DNA of 64,000 nucleotides from Jiangella sp. DSM 45060 (GTDB lineage Bacteria; Actinomycetota; Actinomycetes; Jiangellales; Jiangellaceae), in contig NZ_LT629771.1 of assembly GCF_900105175.1 (NCBI RefSeq), forward strand, positions 6,530,622 to 6,594,621. Direction: 5' to 3'. The position numbers were made by a program, and so were the translations under genes. The notes beneath the pieces are model-generated. The model saw only the letters and a list, made by a program, of their open reading frames with translations, was not told where the DNA came from and did not search any database. Below, in pieces: positions 16,155 through 23,483 of the stretch. Numbering within the stretch: position 1 is the stretch's first letter; each line of letters opens with the position of its first letter.

Positions 16155-17794
16155 ACCCGTCGCCACATTCCCAGACCGGCCCGTCGCCGCGAGGGCGGCT
16201 GACGCTCGTGCTGGGCGGGCAGAAGTCGGGCAAGTCGGGGCTGGCGGCGCGCCGGGCCGAGGCCAGCGGCCGCCCGGTCGTGGTCGTCGCGCCGGCCGTC
16301 GTCCGGGACGAGGAGTTCAAGGCGCGGGTCGAGCGGCACCGCGCCGACCGCCCGCCGCACTGGCGCACGCTGGAGACGTTCGACCTGGCTGCTGCCGTCG
16401 CCGAGGCGGGCGAGGGCGCGTTCGTGCTGGTCGACGCGCTGGACACCTGGCTGGCCGAGACGCTGGAGTCGGCCGGCGTGTTCGTCGGCGACGACGTGCC
16501 CGACCCGGACCGGCGGGCTCGCGCCGAGGACGCCGTGGTGGCGGCGCTGCGGGCGTTCACCGGCGCGGTCGCCGCCCTGGACGTCGACGTGGTGGTGATC
16601 GCCGGCCAGCCCGGCCTCGGCGTGCACGCCGGCGGACCCGGCGCCCGCCTCTACGTCGACGTGCACGGACGCGCGCTGCAGACGCTGTCGGCGGCGGCGG
16701 ACGAGGCGCTGCTCGTGGTCGGCGGCCGGGTGGTCCGGCTCGAGCCCGACGCCCCGCCGGCCGCCCCCGCCGACCCGCGGTTGCGCGAGCACGGCGACAC
16801 GCAGGTCCCGCCGGGCACCACCGACCTCGCCGTCAATGTGCAGCCGGGGCCGCCGTCGTGGCTGGCCGACCGGCTGGCGGCGGCCGTGCGCGACCTCGCG
16901 GCCTATCCCGACGACCGCGCCGCCCGGGCCGCGGCGGCCGCCCGGCACGGCCGTCCACCGGAGGAGTGCCTGGTCGTCGACGGCGCCGCCGAGGCGTTCT
17001 GGCTGCTGGCCGACGTGCTCCGGCCGCGGCTGGCCGCCTGCGTGCACCCGTCGTTCACCGAGCCGGAGGCCGCGCTGCGGGCGGCCGGCGTCCCGGTCGT
17101 CCGGGTGTGGCGCCGCCCGGAGCAGGGCTGGCGGCTGGACCCGTCCGCCGTCCCGCCCGACGCCGACCTCGTCGTGCTCGGGCGGCCGGACAACCCGACC
17201 GGCGTGCTCGATCCGGTCGAGACGATCGCGGCGCTGGCCCGGCCCGGCCGCACCGTCGTCGTGGACGAAGCGTTCACCGAGTTCCTCGACGACGCCGGCG
17301 GCGTGGCTGGGCGCCGCGACCTCCCGGGCGTCGTCGCCGTACGGAGCCTGACGAAGCTGTGGGGCCTGGCCGGCCTGCGCGTCGGGTACGTCACCGGCCC
17401 GCCGGACGTCGTCGCGCGCCTCGCCGCCCGCCGTCAGCCGTGGAGCGTCAACAGCCTCGCCCTGACCGCGATCGAGGCCCTGACCTCGCCGGTCGCCGAG
17501 GACGAGCGGCGTGCCCGGGCCGCCGCGGTCGCCGAGCTGCGGGCCGAGCTGATCGCCGCGATCCGGGCGCTCGGCGGCCCGCGGGTGTGGGACGCGCACG
17601 CGAACTTCGTGCTGGTCCAGGGCGAGCGGCCGGGCCTGCGTGAGCGGCTGCTGGAGCACGGCCTGGCCGCCCGGCGGGCCGACACCTTCCCCGGCCTGGA
17701 CGACCGCGCCGTGCGGGTCGCCGTCCGGGACCGCGAGACCACCGCGCGGCTGGTCGCCGCGCTGCGCAGCATCGAGGACGGGAGCCTGGCATGA
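16151..17794 (+). CDS. cobU: Fused CobU (cobinamide kinase/guanylyltransferase) and CobC-like PLP enzyme
   Basis: The protein has 547 residues. Residues about 17-215 are CobU: P-loop LVLGGQKSGKSGLA (22-29), ERHRADRPPHWRTLE with the His expected to carry GMP, FVLVDALDTWLAE and VVIAGQPGLGVHAGG. Residues about 225-547 are a class I/II aminotransferase-fold domain like Rv2231c/CobC and HisC: VVLGRPDNPTGVLDP, VVDEAFTEFLDD, the PLP Lys402 in SLTKLWGLAGLRVGY, and a C-terminal Arg region. CobU phosphorylates and guanylates adenosylcobinamide; CobC-type enzymes decarboxylate threonine phosphate to aminopropanol phosphate used by CobD. Fusing them makes both arms of the nucleotide loop in one protein. 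Strict threonine-phosphate activity is inferred. Confidence 0.88.
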   Translation: MNPSPHSQTGPSPRGRLTLVLGGQKSGKSGLAARRAEASGRPVVVVAPAVVRDEEFKARVERHRADRPPHWRTLETFDLAAAVAEAGEGAFVLVDALDTWLAETLESAGVFVGDDVPDPDRRARAEDAVVAALRAFTGAVAALDVDVVVIAGQPGLGVHAGGPGARLYVDVHGRALQTLSAAADEALLVVGGRVVRLEPDAPPAAPADPRLREHGDTQVPPGTTDLAVNVQPGPPSWLADRLAAAVRDLAAYPDDRAARAAAAARHGRPPEECLVVDGAAEAFWLLADVLRPRLAACVHPSFTEPEAALRAAGVPVVRVWRRPEQGWRLDPSAVPPDADLVVLGRPDNPTGVLDPVETIAALARPGRTVVVDEAFTEFLDDAGGVAGRRDLPGVVAVRSLTKLWGLAGLRVGYVTGPPDVVARLAARRQPWSVNSLALTAIEALTSPVAEDERRARAAAVAELRAELIAAIRALGGPRVWDAHANFVLVQGERPGLRERLLEHGLAARRADTFPGLDDRAVRVAVRDRETTARLVAALRSIEDGSLA

Positions 17795-18843
17795 CGGTGG
17801 AGAAACTGATCGCGGCGGTGCGCCCGGTCGACCAGACGGCCCTGCGGCAGGCCCGCGACCGGCACGCCGGGCTGGCCAAGCCGCCGGGCAGCCTGGGCCG
17901 GCTGGAGGACCTCGGCGCCCGGCTGGCGGCGATGAGCGGGCGGTGCCCGCCGCCGGTGCCGTCGTCGCCCGTGGTGGTCGTGGCCGCGGCCGACCACGGC
18001 GTGCACGCCGAGGGGGTGTCGGACTGGCCGCAGGAGGTCACGGCGGCGATGGTCGCGACCGTGGCCGCCGGTGGCGCCGCCGTCAACGCCATCGCGAAGA
18101 CGGTGGGCGCGCGGGTCGTGGTGGCCGACGTCGGGACGCTGCGGCTCGGCCCGGTGCCCGACGGCGTCCGCGACGAGCGGGTGCGCAGCGGCACCCGCGA
18201 CCTCGCCGTCGAGCCGGCCATGACGCTGGACGAGTGCCGGACGGCGATCCTGGCGGGCGCCCGGGTCGCCGCGGAGCTGGTCGACGACGGCGCCGACCTG
18301 CTGGTGACCGGCGAGGTCGGCATCGGCAACACGACCGCGTCGGCCGCCCTGATCGCGGCGTACACCGGTGCCGACCCCGCCGACGTCACGGGGAAGGGCG
18401 CCAACCTCGACCACGGCCGGACGGCGCACAAGGTCGGCGTGGTGCGCACGGCGCTGGCCCGGCATGCTGGCGGACCGGACCACGGGGCCCTGGGGACCCT
18501 TGCGTCGCTGGGCGGGCTGGAGCACGCCGCCCTCGCCGGCGTCATGCTGGCCGGTGCCGCCGCCCGCGTCCCCGTCCTCGTCGACGGCGTCGTGGCCGGA
18601 GCCGCCGCGCTGGCCGCCGTCGCGCTCTGCCCGGAAGCCGGCGGCTACCTCGTCGCCGGGCACACGTCGGCCGAGCCGGGCGGGCGCACGCTGCCCGACC
18701 GACTCGGCGAACCGGCCCTGCTCGATCTGTCGCTACGCCTCGGCGAGGGCACCGGTGCACTGCTGGCGGTGCCGCTGGTGCAGGCCGCCGCCCGTGTGCT
18801 CGCCGAGATGGCGACGCTCGCCGACGTGACGAAGAACGCCTAG
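17791..18843 (+). CDS. cobT: Nicotinate-nucleotide-dimethylbenzimidazole phosphoribosyltransferase
   Basis: The protein has 350 residues. CobT motifs: HAGLAKPPGSLGRLEDLG (about residue 28), VVAAADHGVHAEGVSDWPQ, GEVGIGNTTASAALIAA (about residue 173), GKGANLDHGRTAHKVGVV and GYLVAGHTSAEPGGR near the C-terminus. It makes alpha-ribazole phosphate from dimethylbenzimidazole and nicotinate mononucleotide, the lower ligand used by CobS. ATG overlaps the stop of the CobU-CobC gene. It is the last gene of the operon; a long inverted repeat follows. Confidence 0.95.
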   Translation: MTVEKLIAAVRPVDQTALRQARDRHAGLAKPPGSLGRLEDLGARLAAMSGRCPPPVPSSPVVVVAAADHGVHAEGVSDWPQEVTAAMVATVAAGGAAVNAIAKTVGARVVVADVGTLRLGPVPDGVRDERVRSGTRDLAVEPAMTLDECRTAILAGARVAAELVDDGADLLVTGEVGIGNTTASAALIAAYTGADPADVTGKGANLDHGRTAHKVGVVRTALARHAGGPDHGALGTLASLGGLEHAALAGVMLAGAAARVPVLVDGVVAGAAALAAVALCPEAGGYLVAGHTSAEPGGRTLPDRLGEPALLDLSLRLGEGTGALLAVPLVQAAARVLAEMATLADVTKNA

Positions 18844-18849
18844 GTGGTC

Positions 18850-18948
18850 GTGGAGCGTGCGGCGGGTGCTGCGCCGGCTCCGCTTCGCGGCGGTGAAGCA
18901 TGCCGCGTGCGCTCTTGACGCCGGCTCCGCACCCGCCGCACGCTCCAC
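18850..18948. repeat. Long inverted repeat (20-bp arms) after cobT, possible two-way terminator
   Basis: GTGGAGCGTGCGGCGGGTGC (18850-18869) is repeated exactly inverted at 18929-18948, around a 59-bp interior that contains CGCCGGCTCCGC twice in direct orientation. It lies between the convergent cobT and the Lys/Ala-rich protein gene, where a shared terminator is expected. There is no T tract, so it may instead be a small mobile repeat that also blocks read-through. Confidence 0.8.
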
Positions 18949-18988
18949 ATCGACCGGACGGCGGTCGTCCAGTCGACTCGCTGGTTGG

Positions 18989-19747
18989 TTAGTTCTGGCT
19001 GCCGTCGAGGGTGCCCTGGGTGCTGTTGCCGGACGCCGAGGCGGGCGCGGACTTCTTCGCCGGAGCCTTCTTCGCGGTGGCCTTCTTGGCCGGCGCGCTC
19101 TTCTTCGCCGGCGCCTTCTTGGCGGCCGGCTTGTCGTCGCCGGGCTTCTCGGTGGCTGCCTTCTTGGCGATCGGGCCGGGCTCTTCCTCGGCGGCCGGCT
19201 CGGCGTCGGTCGCGGGAGCCGGTGCGGGGGCCCACGGACCCGTGGACGGGTCGTACGTCGTCCACTGGTCAGACTGCCCGCGGCGGCGGACCACCGCGGC
19301 CAGCGCCGCACCCGCGGCGGCGAACCCGCCCAGCACGGCGACGACCTTGCGGCGGCGCTTCTTCTTGCGCTGCTTCTCGGTCTTCTCGGCGAGGGCGGCG
19401 GTGCGCTCGGACAGATCGTGCGCGCGCTCGGAGAACTTGTCGGCCGCAACGGCCAGCGAGTCGGCGACCTTCGGGACGACGTCGTGCAGCAGCGTGTCCT
19501 TGGCCTGGTTGGCGGCCGGACCCACCTTCTCGCGGGCCGCCTGGACCTTCGGGCCCATCTTGTCGACAGCCGACTCGACCACCGGCGTCAGCTTCTCGCG
19601 TGCGGAGTCGACCACCGGTGTCGCGGCCTCACGTGCGCGCCGGCCGGCCTCACGTGCAGCCTGGCGGGCTTGTTCCGCAGCCTCCTGCGTGCGCACCTTG
19701 GCGTCGTCGGTGCCGCTGTTCCGCCGGATGCTGAATAGCCTGCTCAC
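18989..19747 (-). CDS. Membrane protein with histone-H1-like Lys/Ala/Pro tail (DUF5324-like)
   Basis: The protein has 252 residues. Residues about 10-135 are amphipathic helices with 11-residue-like periodicity (AREAGRRAREAATPVVDSAREKLTPVVESA). A basic patch (KTEKQRKKKRRRK) leads into one membrane segment (VVAVLGGFAAAGAALAAVV, about 150-168). The tail has repeated KKAPAKKSAPAKK and KKATAKK blocks like bacterial H1/HupS tails, able to bind DNA or other polyanions. The helix-membrane layout and the place next to a cyclophilin gene resemble Streptomyces DUF5324 proteins. GTG 19747 (MSRLFSIRR) is preferred because GGGAGGCCC precedes it; a longer frame upstream has no support. Function unknown. 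Confidence 0.75.
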   Translation of the reverse strand: MSRLFSIRRNSGTDDAKVRTQEAAEQARQAAREAGRRAREAATPVVDSAREKLTPVVESAVDKMGPKVQAAREKVGPAANQAKDTLLHDVVPKVADSLAVAADKFSERAHDLSERTAALAEKTEKQRKKKRRRKVVAVLGGFAAAGAALAAVVRRRGQSDQWTTYDPSTGPWAPAPAPATDAEPAAEEEPGPIAKKAATEKPGDDKPAAKKAPAKKSAPAKKATAKKAPAKKSAPASASGNSTQGTLDGSQN

Positions 19748-19894
19748 GTTGGGCCTCCCTTGTCGGATCGCGTGCAGGGCCCCTGTCCCCGTTGTCTCCC
19801 CCGATCTTGCCTTACTGACGACCGTATGCCGACATACGCCACGGCGTGCGAGGATGGAGCAAATCGAGGACATCAGACAGCGAAGGGCTTACCC

Positions 19895-20419
19895 GTGGCC
19901 GACGAGCTTCATGCCACCCTGCACACCAACCGCGGCGACATCACCGTGGCTCTGCTGCCGAACCACGCGCCGAAGACGGTGCGCAACTTCGTCGAGCTCG
20001 CGAAGGGCGAGCGCGAATGGGTCAACCCCGAGACCGGCGAGAAGACCAGCGACAAGCTGTACGACGGCACCGTCTTCCACCGCGTCATCGGCGGCTTCAT
20101 GATCCAGGGCGGCGACCCTCTGGGCAATGGCACCGGCGGCCCCGGCTACGACTTCGCCGACGAGTTCCACCCGGAGCTGGCGTTCAACAAGCCGTACCTG
20201 CTGGCCATGGCCAACGCGGGCCCCAACACCAACGGCTCGCAGTTCTTCATCACCGTCGGGCAGACGCCGCACCTCAACCGTCGTCACACCATCTTCGGTG
20301 AGGTGGCCGACCAAGCCAGCCGCGACGTCGTCGACGCCATCGCCAACACCCCCACCGACCGCGCCGACCGGCCGCTCGAGCCCGTCGTCATCGAGTCGGT
20401 CACCGTCACCGGCGGCTGA
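19895..20419 (+). CDS. ppiA: Cyclophilin-type peptidyl-prolyl cis-trans isomerase
   Basis: The protein has 174 residues and is a complete cyclophilin: NHAPKTVRNFVELAKGE, then KLYDGTVFHRVIGGFMIQGGDP with the catalytic Arg, FADEFHPELAFNKPYLLAMANAG and NTNGSQFFITVGQTPHLNRRHTIFGEV. It speeds folding at Xaa-Pro bonds in the cytoplasm (no signal peptide). GTG 19895 follows GAAGGG; earlier in-frame codons are not supported. It is the ppiA gene found near the origin in Actinomycetota, directly before the rhomboid protease gene. Confidence 0.95.
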   Translation: MADELHATLHTNRGDITVALLPNHAPKTVRNFVELAKGEREWVNPETGEKTSDKLYDGTVFHRVIGGFMIQGGDPLGNGTGGPGYDFADEFHPELAFNKPYLLAMANAGPNTNGSQFFITVGQTPHLNRRHTIFGEVADQASRDVVDAIANTPTDRADRPLEPVVIESVTVTGG

Positions 20420-20441
20420 GACCGAGAGCCGGCGTTCCCCC

Positions 20442-21371
20442 ATGACCGGAAGTGCCGGCGGTCCGGCCGGGCCGCCCACCAGCGGCGACTCGGCCGCCCC
20501 GCCGACCTGCTATCGCCACCCCGACCGCGAGACGTACATCCGGTGCTCGCGATGTGAGCGGCCGATCTGCCCCGAGTGCATGATCTCCGCGCCGGTCGGT
20601 TACCAGTGCCCCGAGTGCGTCGCCGAGGGCCGCAAGGGCGTCCGTCAGGCCCGCACCGTGCTGGGTGGCCAGCGGCGCGAGACCAGCGCCACCATCGTCA
20701 CGCTCACCCTCATCGGCATCAACGTCGCCATCTGGGTGGCGGGCCTGGTCGTCGGCACCCGCGGCGACTCGTTCTACGACCGCTACGCGCGCGGCATCGG
20801 CACCAACGAGCTGAGCGCCCGCCTCGGCCTCGTCCTCGGTGAGCGCAACGACCCGTTCTCCTTCGGCATCGTCGACGGCCAGTGGTACCGCCTCCTCACG
20901 GCGGCGTTCACGCACGAGAACGTGCTGCACATCGGGCTGAACATGGTCGCGCTGTACATGCTCGGCTCGTCGCTGGAGCCGGTGCTCGGCCGCAGCCGGT
21001 TCCTCACCCTCTATCTGTTGTCGGCCCTCGGCGGCACGGCGGCGTCGCTGCTGACCGTCGCCGACCCGTACTCGCTGTCGTACGGCGCGTCGGGCGCGGT
21101 GTACGGGCTGTTCGGCGCGCTGTTCATCATCGCCCGGCGGCTGGGACGCGACACCGGCGGCATCGTCGTGCTGCTGGGCATCAACCTGGTGTTCGGGTTC
21201 ACCGTGCCCGGTATCGACTGGCGGGCCCACCTCGGCGGCCTCGTCATCGGCACGGCGCTGGCGGCGGTGTTCGCCTACGCGCCGAAGGAACAGCGCGGAC
21301 TGTGGGGGCTGATCGGCTCACTCTGCGCCGCCATGCTCATCACCACCGCCGTCATGGTCGCTGTCGCCTGA
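20442..21371 (+). CDS. Rhomboid intramembrane serine protease with N-terminal B-box-like zinc finger
   Basis: The protein has 309 residues. Residues about 22-62 hold a B-box-type zinc finger (CYRHPDRETYIRCSRCERPICPECM...YQCPEC), common in actinobacterial rhomboids. Residues about 85-305 form the rhomboid core with about seven membrane segments: FTHENVLHIGLNMVALYMLG in segment 2, catalytic Ser217 in SYGASGAVYGLFG and the catalytic His in WRAHLGGLVIG. It cuts membrane-protein substrates within the bilayer; targets unknown. It follows ppiA by 22 bp and is probably cotranscribed. A GC hairpin at about 21424-21443 may end the transcript. Confidence 0.92.
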   Translation: MTGSAGGPAGPPTSGDSAAPPTCYRHPDRETYIRCSRCERPICPECMISAPVGYQCPECVAEGRKGVRQARTVLGGQRRETSATIVTLTLIGINVAIWVAGLVVGTRGDSFYDRYARGIGTNELSARLGLVLGERNDPFSFGIVDGQWYRLLTAAFTHENVLHIGLNMVALYMLGSSLEPVLGRSRFLTLYLLSALGGTAASLLTVADPYSLSYGASGAVYGLFGALFIIARRLGRDTGGIVVLLGINLVFGFTVPGIDWRAHLGGLVIGTALAAVFAYAPKEQRGLWGLIGSLCAAMLITTAVMVAVA

Positions 21372-21569
21372 ATTCCGCCGTCGCCGCCCGGTCGCTCGTC
21401 GCAGCGGCCGGGCGCTCGACGGCCGGCGGCGGGTCCGCCGCCGTGGCTGACCCAGGCGTCCGTCGGCCGGACGCCGGGGTGCCGACGCGTATCCCCACGC
21501 CCCGGCACGCCCTCGAACCCCACGGTCGCCGGTCCTGGCGCCATCCACACCCCACCGTCGCGGACGGAG

Positions 21570-21643
21570 TTATCCACAGGGGTTATCCCCACTGGGGAAA
21601 ATTACACCCGTGTAATCACAGCTGTGCAATAACCTGTGGACAA
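21570..21643. promoter_or_regulatory. Cluster of DnaA-box-like sites and short palindromes
   Basis: TTATCCACA (21570-21578), TTATCCCCA (21583-21591) and the reverse-strand TTGTCCACA (21635-21643) match or nearly match the DnaA box. Between them are TTACAC-CC-GTGTAA (21602-21615) and CACAGCTGTG (21617-21626). The 304-bp gap between the rhomboid gene and crgA holds no gene, and this A/T-richer 75 bp stands out from its surroundings. It could bind DnaA for regulation or titration. It is not the main oriC, which normally lies between dnaA and dnaN. Confidence 0.6.
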
Positions 21644-21675
21644 CCCCGTCCCCGCAGGTCAATGGCGGTTTGCCG

Positions 21676-21933
21676 TCACTTCCAGCGGGTTGCGGTCATG
21701 AATCCGCCGGTGATCAGGCCCATGCCGATCAACAGGTTCCAGCCGCCGAGGTCCTTGACGACCGGAATGTCGTCGCCGACGAGGTAGTAGACGACGATCC
21801 ACACCAGGCCGACGAGCAGCAGGGTGACCATGGTGGGGACGACCCAGCGACCGGAGACCGTCGGGTCCTTGAGCTCGCTCCGCTCCGGCGGGGTGTAGTC
21901 GTCGTCCTTGCGACGGCTGCGAGACTTGGGCAC
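21676..21933 (-). CDS. crgA: Cell division protein CrgA
   Basis: An 85-residue protein with a basic start (MPKSRSRRKDDDYTPP) and two membrane segments (VVPTMVTLLLVGLVWIVVYYL and LLIGMGLITGGFMTATRW) joined by a short loop (VGDDIPVVKDLGGWN). This is the full CrgA signature. CrgA is a divisome membrane protein that interacts with FtsZ-ring and peptidoglycan-synthesis partners and, in Streptomyces, restrains FtsZ assembly. It lies between the rhomboid and DUF881 genes, as in other Actinomycetota. Confidence 0.97.
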   Translation of the reverse strand: MPKSRSRRKDDDYTPPERSELKDPTVSGRWVVPTMVTLLLVGLVWIVVYYLVGDDIPVVKDLGGWNLLIGMGLITGGFMTATRWK

Positions 21934-22035
21934 GGTCGGTTCCTCTCGGTCTTGGCTGGTTGCGGTGATGCTCGGCTAGCGTAGTCGTCAGCGGGCCGAG
22001 CGCCACATCGCGGCGTGCAGTCCTGATCGTCCCAC

Positions 22036-22779
22036 TTGGAGGTGAACACCATCAGCCGGCCGTCCGACTATCCCCGAGTATGGCGCTTCCTGGCGCCTCT
22101 GGTGCTCGCCGGGTGTGGTGTCCTGCTCATCACCAGCGCCAAGGCCGCCGACGGCGAAGACCTGCGCGGCAGCGACGTCGTCGCGTTCTCCGACCTGGTC
22201 AGGGCCGAGGAGCAGCGGGTGCAGGAGCTGCAGGCGCGCATCGACGACCTCTCGTCCGACATCGACGACCTCACGGCCGGCCAGGGCGACGGCAAGTCCG
22301 CCGAGATCGACCGCCACACCGAGGAGATCATGCCGGCCGCCGGTCTCACCGCGGTGCAGGGGCCGGGGCTGACGGTCACGCTCGACGACGCGGACCTCCC
22401 GAACAACCTGGGCGAGGACTCGCCGTTCAACACCGAGGACTACCTCGTGCACCAGCAGGACCTCGAGGGCGTCATCAACGCGCTGTGGGCGGGCGGCGCC
22501 GAGGCGCTCACCGTCATGGACCAGCGCATCATCTGGACCAGCACGGTCCAGTGCGAGGGCCCGGTGCTGCTGCTCAACGGCCGCACCTTCTACCCGCCGT
22601 ACACCATCAGCGCCATCGGCGACGCCGACGCCATGCGCCGGGCGCTCGACAACGAGCCGAAGGTGCGCGAATACCGCGCCTGGGCCGACCGCATCGGGCT
22701 GTTCTACGGCGTGACCGACGACGACAACATCGCGATGCCCGCCTTCGAGGGCAGCGTTCAAGGAGGCAGGCGGTCGTGA
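22036..22779 (+). CDS. DUF881 family membrane-anchored protein
   Basis: The protein has about 240 residues. It has an N-terminal membrane anchor (FLAPLVLAGCGVLLITSAKA), then a coiled coil (VRAEEQRVQELQARIDDLSSDIDDL), then the DUF881 domain (GLTAVQGPGLTVTLDDAD; LVHQQDLEGVINALWAGGAEALTVMDQRI; NGRTFYPPYTISAIGDADAM). It is an extracytoplasmic protein of unknown role conserved between crgA and the pknB block. The start is unclear: canonical TTG 22036 and GTG 22042 lack an upstream ribosome site, while a near-perfect GGAGGTGA (22038-22045) is spaced for ATC 22051 (protein MSRPSDYPRVW). The stop overlaps the next GTG start. Confidence 0.85.
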   Translation: MEVNTISRPSDYPRVWRFLAPLVLAGCGVLLITSAKAADGEDLRGSDVVAFSDLVRAEEQRVQELQARIDDLSSDIDDLTAGQGDGKSAEIDRHTEEIMPAAGLTAVQGPGLTVTLDDADLPNNLGEDSPFNTEDYLVHQQDLEGVINALWAGGAEALTVMDQRIIWTSTVQCEGPVLLLNGRTFYPPYTISAIGDADAMRRALDNEPKVREYRAWADRIGLFYGVTDDDNIAMPAFEGSVQGGRRS

Positions 22780-23417
22780 GCCGGCGCATTCTCGTGGTGG
22801 ACAACTACGACAGCTTCGTCTTCAACCTGGTCCAGTACCTCGCGCAGCTCGGCGCCGAGTGCGACGTGCGCCGCAACGACGAGATCGGCTCGACCGACGG
22901 CTACGACGGCGTCCTGCTCTCGCCCGGGCCCGGCACGCCCGAGAAGGCCGGCGGCTGCATCGACCTCGTCCACGCTCTGGCCGGGCGCACCCCCGTCTTC
23001 GGCGTCTGTCTCGGCCTGCAGGCCATCGGCGTGGCGTACGGCGCCACCGTCGGCCGCGCGCCCGAGCTGCTGCATGGCAAGACCAGCCAGGTGCTCCACC
23101 ACGGCGACGGCGTGCTGGCCGGCCTGCCCAGCCCGTTCACCGCCACCCGGTACCACTCGCTGGCGGTCGAGCCCGGCACCGTCCCGGCCGAGCTGGAGGT
23201 CACGGCGCGCACCGCCGGCGGCGTCGTCATGGCCATGCGGCACCGCACGCTGGCGGTCGAGGGGGTCCAGTTCCACCCCGAGTCGGTGCTCACCGAGGGC
23301 GGCCACCGCATGCTCGCCAACTGGCTGGCCGTCTGCGGCGACGACGGCGCGGTGGCACGGTCCGCGGGGCTGGCCCCGGTCGTGGCGCACGGCTCGGCCA
23401 CCGACCTCCCCGCCTGA
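22776..23417 (+). CDS. pabA: Anthranilate/aminodeoxychorismate synthase glutamine amidotransferase subunit
   Basis: The protein has 213 residues, a class I glutamine amidotransferase. It starts ILVVDNYDSFVFNLVQYLAQ and carries LLSPGPGTPEKAG, the nucleophile Cys in GVCLGLQAIGVAYGATV (about residue 78) and the His-x-Glu pair in VEGVQFHPESVLTEGG. It supplies ammonia to a chorismate-using partner for folate (PabB) or tryptophan (TrpE). The partner gene is not in the window, so PabA versus TrpG cannot be settled. In actinobacteria this copy beside pknB is conserved. It is translationally coupled to the DUF881 gene (GTGA). Confidence 0.9.
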   Translation: MSRRILVVDNYDSFVFNLVQYLAQLGAECDVRRNDEIGSTDGYDGVLLSPGPGTPEKAGGCIDLVHALAGRTPVFGVCLGLQAIGVAYGATVGRAPELLHGKTSQVLHHGDGVLAGLPSPFTATRYHSLAVEPGTVPAELEVTARTAGGVVMAMRHRTLAVEGVQFHPESVLTEGGHRMLANWLAVCGDDGAVARSAGLAPVVAHGSATDLPA

Positions 23418-23431
23418 CCCCGTCACACGAA

Positions 23432-23474
23432 ACAGCCGCGCGGCCCGGGATCAGCTCCCGGGCCGCGCGGCTGT
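23432..23474. terminator. Two-way terminator hairpin between pabA and pknB
   Basis: ACAGCCGCGCGGCCCGGGA and its exact reverse complement form a perfect 19-bp stem with a 5-nt loop (TCAGC) in the 66-bp gap between two convergent genes. The position fits termination from both sides. Confidence 0.88.
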
Positions 23475-23483
23475 CGTCATCGG

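Noticed and set aside
21570-21643. Main chromosomal origin oriC.
   Set aside because: Only three boxes; gene context (rhomboid, crgA) is wrong. The origin normally lies between dnaA and dnaN, upstream of gyrB-gyrA and so left of this window.
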